In this document: positions 49,283-53,722 of the stretch, piece by piece | Position numbering within the stretch: position 1 is the first letter of the stretch | Layout of the letters: each line of letters starts with the position of its first letter | Origin: Caryophanales bacterium UBA4278 | Lineage (GTDB): Bacteria; Bacillota_I; Bacilli_A; RFN20; CAG-826 | NCBI GenBank assembly: GCA_002395065.1 | Contig: DGVS01000011.1 | Coordinates: forward strand, 1-53,722 | DNA: 53,722 nt | Direction: 5' to 3' | Notes under the pieces: generated by a model | What the model was told of the DNA's origin: nothing | Databases searched by the model: none | The model's input: only the letters and a program-made list of their open reading frames with translations | Program-made: the position numbers and the translations under genes

Positions 49283-49615
49283 CTATTTTTTATTGCGATA
49301 TTCAGTGTATTTCTTCGATGAACCTCGGACTAATTCAGCTGGATATTTTTTCTCATTTGCATCGAGTTTTGTGTTGACGATTTCATCAATATCAAGATGA
49401 TAATGATCAGCCATAAGCGTGGCATACATTATCACATCGGCGAGTTCTTCTTTTACTTTTTCAATGGATTTTTCTTCCTTTGTCCATTGAAATACTTCAA
49501 GTAGTTCGCTGGCCTCAATGCAAATTGATTTAGCTAAATTTTCGCCAGTATGAAATTGAGCCCAGTCACGGTCTTCACGAAATTTCATTAAACGATCGTA
49601 AGTCTCTTTTTTCAT
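49283..49615 (-). CDS. MazG-like nucleotide pyrophosphohydrolase
   Basis: This all-alpha NTP pyrophosphatase probably cleans non-canonical nucleotides. The 110 residues retain the Mg-binding EXXE12-28EXXD motif: EASELLEVFQW and EELADVIMYATLMAD. A weak AGGT precedes the ATG 49615; the TTG one codon earlier is less likely. It is last in pepC-gpmA-mazG, 22 bases after gpmA. Confidence 0.9.
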   Translation of the reverse strand: MKKETYDRLMKFREDRDWAQFHTGENLAKSICIEASELLEVFQWTKEEKSIEKVKEELADVIMYATLMADHYHLDIDEIVNTKLDANEKKYPAELVRGSSKKYTEYRNKK

Positions 49616-49637
49616 CAAAATTACCTGTAAAAATCAA

Positions 49638-50387
49638 TTATTTCTTGGCTTTTCCTTGGTTTGCAACGGCTTCCATCTCGGCCTTGAGTGCCGCTTCATC
49701 CATTAAGTAATAATGTTTTACAGCATTCATATTTTCATCAAATTCATAGACTAATGGAACTCCAGTTGGAATGTTAACTCCAACAATTTCTTCATCGGCC
49801 ATATGATCAAAATATTTAACCAAAGCACGTAAAGAGTTACCATGAGCAACAATTAGGCAGCGTTTTCCACTTAACATTGTTGGTTTAATAACTTCTTCAA
49901 AGTATGGAACAGCACGAGCAACGGTCATTTCAAGCGACTCGTGTAATGGAAGATCTTCCTTTGGAACATCTCTAAATTGGGCTTGAAGAGCTGGGTTGCG
50001 TGGATCCTTTGGATCAAGTGCTGGAGGTGGGCAGTCATAACTACGTCTCCAAATCTTAACTTGTTCTTCGCCATACTTTTCAGCGGTTTCAGCTTTGTTT
50101 AAACCTTGAAGAGCACCATAGTGGCGTTCGTTAAGTCTCCAAGACTTATAAACTGGTAACCATTCTCGGTCTAATTCAAATAGAACGTTATTCATTGTAT
50201 GAATAGCGCGTTTAAGAAGTGAAGTAAAAACAACATCGAAGTCGTATCCTTCTTCTTTTAAGGTCTTACCAGCACGATGTGCTTCGGCAACGCCTTTTTC
50301 AGAAAGTTCAACATCAGTCCAACCTGTAAACAGGTTTAACTTATTCCATTCTGATTCACCATGACGAATTAAAACTAATTTATACAT
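49638..50387 (-). CDS. gpmA: 2,3-bisphosphoglycerate-dependent phosphoglycerate mutase
   Basis: GpmA interconverts 3- and 2-phosphoglycerate in glycolysis. The 249 residues begin YKLVLIRHGESEWN with the phospho-His, then NERHYGALQGLNKAETAEKYGEEQVKIWRRSYDCPPP, and the second His in LIVAHGNSLRALVKY. A frame to 50411 would add eight residues, but GGAG is seven bases before ATG 50387. Confidence 0.97.
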   Translation of the reverse strand: MYKLVLIRHGESEWNKLNLFTGWTDVELSEKGVAEAHRAGKTLKEEGYDFDVVFTSLLKRAIHTMNNVLFELDREWLPVYKSWRLNERHYGALQGLNKAETAEKYGEEQVKIWRRSYDCPPPALDPKDPRNPALQAQFRDVPKEDLPLHESLEMTVARAVPYFEEVIKPTMLSGKRCLIVAHGNSLRALVKYFDHMADEEIVGVNIPTGVPLVYEFDENMNAVKHYYLMDEAALKAEMEAVANQGKAKK

Positions 50388-50400
50388 GACTTTCTCCTTA

Positions 50401-51732
50401 TTAATCAGCAAGAGAACCCATTGGATCCCATGGCTTTAAGACCACTGGGTCGGCATCATAGGCTTCTTGTTCTTCTTTTGTTAAATATTCACGTTTAACA
50501 ACGGCTTGGTATGTATATTGATCAAACCAGGAAGCAGACATTGTAAAGTAGCCTTTACGACCTCTATCATCTCCCCAAGAGTTCTCAATTTTCCATTTTG
50601 ATGGTTTTCCGTCTTTATCAAATGCAACGCCTGTAATACACATTGCGTGATTCATTGCGCTTGCACGAAAATCAAGGGATTCGCCTTTATCCATTTTAAT
50701 ATCTAAGTCTAATAATGACTTATAATCCCATTCTTGGTCGTTCCAGACGCCTCTCATACGATCTCCATAGGAAGCGACATCACTACCAAACCAAACGATG
50801 AATCCGTCTCTAAGTTGAGCAAGAATGACTTCTTTAAGTCTTTCCATTGGAAGGTTAAGGTGTTTAACAACTTTGCCACCATAAACGTTACCTAAATATT
50901 GGACAGTATAGGATTTATTGAATGGTTTTGATTTGGTTGGTGCGTTAATGCAGCTCACAAAATCATCAATTGTATCACCGATAAATTCATCAAAGAATGA
51001 CTTTGGAGTATAACCACGAACAACGTGATATTTGCCCTTATCATCAGTGTACTTAAGGTCAAATGTTTTTGGTGGAAGACCATAACAGGAAACTAAAGCT
51101 TTATAGAATCTCTTCATGTAAGATTCTTTAAGTTCTTCGACCGCTTTCATACCTTTTTCAGCTTTCACCTTACGTGATTCGCTAGCGAAACGACGAACTT
51201 CAGCATTTAATAAAGCATTTAAAGAACGGGTTGAACTAGATGTATATGTTTCAACATATGCGTTCTTTGGGCATAAGCCATATTTCTTAACAACGTTAAC
51301 AAGCATGTCCCATTGACCACCATCGCCAATTCCGTTTTGGACTAAGAATTGAACAGTACGATCATCATAATCGCAATCGATTGTTTCAATAAGGGCTTCT
51401 AATGTGTAGTTAAGTTTTTCTAATTTGTCATAGAAAGCAATATAGCTTTGTGACAATTTGAAAGAATTAAGTCCAAGTTTACGACCAATTCTTTCTCTCA
51501 TGCAGTTGCAACCAGCAAAAATCCAGCATCTTCCAGATGCTTTTTGGTTCGCAACATCCATTGATTTGATGTTAATATCAAAGTTAAAATCAAGATCCTG
51601 GACTGCGTCTTTACTAGCAGCAACGGTGTTAATATCGGCACCGGTTAATGCATGACGAGCGACTGTACAGGAATGATCTTTTTCATATTCACTTTGTATT
51701 TTCTCTAATTCACTAATTTTGATTTCTTTCAT
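50401..51732 (-). CDS. pepC: Aminopeptidase C / bleomycin hydrolase family (C1B)
   Basis: This cytosolic cysteine peptidase trims N-terminal residues from peptides. The 443 residues contain the catalytic triad: Cys in SGRCWIFAGCN, His in NHAMCITGVAFD and Asn in KIENSWGDD. AAGGAGG is eight bases before the ATG. It precedes gpmA by 13 bases and heads this operon. Length is standard. Confidence 0.95.
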   Translation of the reverse strand: MKEIKISELEKIQSEYEKDHSCTVARHALTGADINTVAASKDAVQDLDFNFDINIKSMDVANQKASGRCWIFAGCNCMRERIGRKLGLNSFKLSQSYIAFYDKLEKLNYTLEALIETIDCDYDDRTVQFLVQNGIGDGGQWDMLVNVVKKYGLCPKNAYVETYTSSSTRSLNALLNAEVRRFASESRKVKAEKGMKAVEELKESYMKRFYKALVSCYGLPPKTFDLKYTDDKGKYHVVRGYTPKSFFDEFIGDTIDDFVSCINAPTKSKPFNKSYTVQYLGNVYGGKVVKHLNLPMERLKEVILAQLRDGFIVWFGSDVASYGDRMRGVWNDQEWDYKSLLDLDIKMDKGESLDFRASAMNHAMCITGVAFDKDGKPSKWKIENSWGDDRGRKGYFTMSASWFDQYTYQAVVKREYLTKEEQEAYDADPVVLKPWDPMGSLAD

Positions 51733-51807
51733 AAATCATCCTCCTTTGTCAGCAATAACAATTTTATATAAAAATTATTATTTTTCCACTAAAAAGAAAA
51801 TTCTTCG

Positions 51808-51813
51808 TATAAT
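51808..51813 (+). promoter_or_regulatory. -10 box eight bases before the adenosine-deaminase-like ATG
   Basis: TATAAT, eight bases, ATG 51822. No ribosome binding site is visible. The pepC promoter must lie nearby on the other strand (a TATAAA-like box at about 51757). Confidence 0.5.
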
Positions 51814-51821
51814 ATCAACAT

Positions 51822-52805
51822 ATGAACTACAAAAAATACGCTATTGCAGACATTCATCTACATTTAGATGGATCGCTATCTTCCAAAGTTATTATCGAGG
51901 TGGCAAAAGAAGAAGGCATCAAACTTCCAACTTATTGCCCTCATAAACTGAACAAATATTTAAGAGTGCCGAAAAACTGCCAATCTCTTAATGAATACCT
52001 GGAACGTTTTAGCCTTCCAAATCTCGTTCTCCAATCCAAAAACGGATTAAGAAAATGCTCTTTAGATTTATTAGAACGTCTTTCGAAGCAAGGTCTTAAG
52101 TATTGCGAGGTTAGAATGGCACCTCGACTCTCCACCGCTCAAGGTTTAACACAAAGAGAGGTTGTTGAAACTTTAGTCACAACCTTTGCTGAACAAAAAT
52201 TCATTCGTGCAAATCTCATTCTTTGCTGCATGCGTGGTGAAAACACTCACGAAGCGAATATGGAAACTGTAGAGGTTGCGAAAGAATTCTACGGAAAAGG
52301 TGTTGTTGCTGTTGATCTTGCCGGAGCAGAAGCGTTATTTCCAAATGAACTCTTCCAAAAAGAATTCGAACTTGCTAAAAAATATCAACTACCATACACC
52401 ATCCATTCAGGAGAAGCATCAGGAGCTAAATCTGTTGAATCTGCTGTAAAAATGGGGGCATTAAGAATCGGACACGGAATCCATTCAGTTGAAGATCAAA
52501 ATGTTGTAAAATTACTAGAAAAACACGGGATTTGCCTGGAAATTTGTCCAAAGTCAAACCTCGACACAAAAGCTATAAAATCCTACTCAGATTTACCATT
52601 TAAACAATTAAAACAAGCTGGTGTGAAATTCACAATTAATACTGATAATATGACTGTTTCAAATACGGAACTTTGGAAAGAATATCGCACACTTAGTAAA
52701 CTCGGATTTAAAGAAAACGAACTGCAAGAGTTCGCTTTAAATACAATTGATGCAGCGTTCATTTCCGATGCTGAAAAAGTTGTTTTGAGAAAATTTATTT
52801 TATAA
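51822..52805 (+). CDS. Adenosine deaminase family amidohydrolase
   Basis: The 327 residues form the metal-dependent amidohydrolase barrel: metal-binding IADIHLHLDGSLSS near the start, HSGEASGAKSVESAV, RIGHGIHSVED, then ICLEICPKSNLDT and KFTINTDNMTVSNTEL. The last motif replaces the usual SLxTDDP with NTDNM, so substrate could be adenosine or a related purine. I therefore leave the symbol blank. No Shine-Dalgarno is visible (see the -10 box at 51808). Confidence 0.87.
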   Translation: MNYKKYAIADIHLHLDGSLSSKVIIEVAKEEGIKLPTYCPHKLNKYLRVPKNCQSLNEYLERFSLPNLVLQSKNGLRKCSLDLLERLSKQGLKYCEVRMAPRLSTAQGLTQREVVETLVTTFAEQKFIRANLILCCMRGENTHEANMETVEVAKEFYGKGVVAVDLAGAEALFPNELFQKEFELAKKYQLPYTIHSGEASGAKSVESAVKMGALRIGHGIHSVEDQNVVKLLEKHGICLEICPKSNLDTKAIKSYSDLPFKQLKQAGVKFTINTDNMTVSNTELWKEYRTLSKLGFKENELQEFALNTIDAAFISDAEKVVLRKFIL

Positions 52806-53667
52806 ATTTAGAAATTGCTTCTAAAACCACATCTGGTTCTTCGTTATAACCGCCATGATGTGAATTCTCTAAAAGTACCCACTTCGCGTGAGGTATTTTT
52901 TCTTTCATCACTTTGTTCATTTCAGGAGTTGATTCATCATATTTTCCAGACAGGATCAATGTTGGAACATCAACTTTATAAAGTAAATTTGTAACATCGT
53001 AATCAGCTAAAGTACCATTTCCAAATAATTCAGAAAATCCCCACATTTTGTTATAAATTTCTTTATTAGTTTTTGGAAAATGTTTGGTTTTTGGTGTGTA
53101 TTTTCGTTGATTTTTCTTACCAACATGTTCATCATAAAAACGTTTCATTCCCTTTTTAAAATGCTTCTTGTCGTATGGTTTTTTGTCTTTCTCATTTAAG
53201 ATTGCTTCAACTTGTTCTTTTGGATAAGACTCAATCATTTTCAGATGCTCGTCGTTCCATATTTTTGTCGATGGAAGAGTCGAGAATAGAATGAGTTTTT
53301 CTAATCCTTTATGAGGATGTTTGCACACCCATTCAAGCGCTAGCATTCCACCCCAGGAGTGTCCAAGAATCGAAAACTTTTTAAGATTAAAGAAACGTAT
53401 TACGTTTTCAAGTTCTTTTAAATATGTTTTAAACGTCCAAAGTTCTTCGTTTCCTTTAGGAACACGAGAATAACCAGCACCTAATTGATCATAGAAAATT
53501 AATGGAATTCCTTGATCGGCGAGTTGCTCTAAAACTTCATAACGCTCAACGCATCCACCTGGTCCACCATGAAGAATAATTAATGGCGTTCCATTCTTAA
53601 TATCACCAAATGTATATGCACGAGTATGAAATCCTAAATAAGGAATATGATATACACGTTTTTTCAT
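52795..53667 (-). CDS. Alpha/beta hydrolase of the proline iminopeptidase family
   Basis: The protein has an oxyanion segment LHGGPGG, DQLGAGYS, the nucleophile elbow GHSWGGMLALEW, a cap domain (about 140-215), and catalytic Asp and His in GKYDESTPEM and LENSHHGG. This layout fits prolyl aminopeptidases. Two ATGs exist; 53667 (290 residues, MKKRVYH) lies 9 bases after TATAAA, with 53673 the alternative. It overlaps the 3' end of the preceding plus-strand gene by 11 bases. Confidence 0.88.
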   Translation of the reverse strand: MKKRVYHIPYLGFHTRAYTFGDIKNGTPLIILHGGPGGCVERYEVLEQLADQGIPLIFYDQLGAGYSRVPKGNEELWTFKTYLKELENVIRFFNLKKFSILGHSWGGMLALEWVCKHPHKGLEKLILFSTLPSTKIWNDEHLKMIESYPKEQVEAILNEKDKKPYDKKHFKKGMKRFYDEHVGKKNQRKYTPKTKHFPKTNKEIYNKMWGFSELFGNGTLADYDVTNLLYKVDVPTLILSGKYDESTPEMNKVMKEKIPHAKWVLLENSHHGGYNEEPDVVLEAISKFIK

Positions 53668-53722
53668 CGGCATAATTTTATATTGTTTAAGAAAATAATT
53701 ATAGACAACAAAAAAGACTCTC

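Overview
This window looks like a chromosomal segment of a low-GC Gram-positive (Bacillota/Mollicutes-like) anaerobe that reads the standard code: Trp is encoded by TGG, and genes such as folT and the 577-residue gene at 9098 stop at TGA, so it is not a Mycoplasma code-4 genome. The S10-spc-alpha ribosomal order, zinc-type S14, L36 and Adk, three-part ECF transporters and a membrane-anchored subtilase all fit an uncultured gut-type Bacilli lineage. Species cannot be told from the sequence alone.

Layout. 1-2500: the 5' part of tRNA-Ile, rplM-rpsI, a PCC-domain protein and a YebC-family regulator. 2500-9000: two minus-strand operons, comEB/ecfA1/ecfA2/ecfT/truA and smpB/folC/folT/small membrane ORF. 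9.1-11.5 kb, plus strand: a very unusual cationic protein built of about 21 uninterrupted 11-residue repeats, followed by a short FNT-family channel. 11.5-15.5 kb: a 1325-residue surface subtilase. 15.7-18.2 kb: preT-preA. 18.3-19.3 kb: a Fic toxin with a hybrid antitoxin. 19.4-21.8 kb: a large membrane protein and LemA. 21.8-28.0 kb: a six-gene operon joining HypB, a 969-residue Fe-S flavoprotein, HypA, two small membrane proteins and a homologue of the Cutibacterium polyunsaturated fatty acid isomerase; a second hypB diverges from it. 28.8-44.1 kb: a complete minus-strand S10-spc-alpha operon (rpsJ to rplQ) lacking rpmD (L30), in which L3, L5, L22, S17, S5 and S3 carry low-complexity charged extensions. 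44.3-48.6 kb: a prs-queT-tgt-queA-queH queuosine operon. 48.7-53.7 kb: gtrA, pepC-gpmA-mazG, an adenosine-deaminase-family gene and a prolyl-aminopeptidase-like hydrolase.

How parts may work together. FolT and QueT are substrate-binding ECF subunits that probably share the EcfA1-A2-T energising module encoded here; folC and tgt/queA/queH then use the imported folate and queuine precursor. The hyp/flavoprotein/isomerase operon plausibly links a reductant-driven Fe-S flavoprotein to fatty-acid modification, but this is inference because no hydrogenase or other hyp genes are present in the window. Genes inside operons mostly have strong GGAGG sites. Several promoter-proximal genes instead place ATG 7-9 bases after a -10 box with no Shine-Dalgarno, suggesting leaderless mRNAs.
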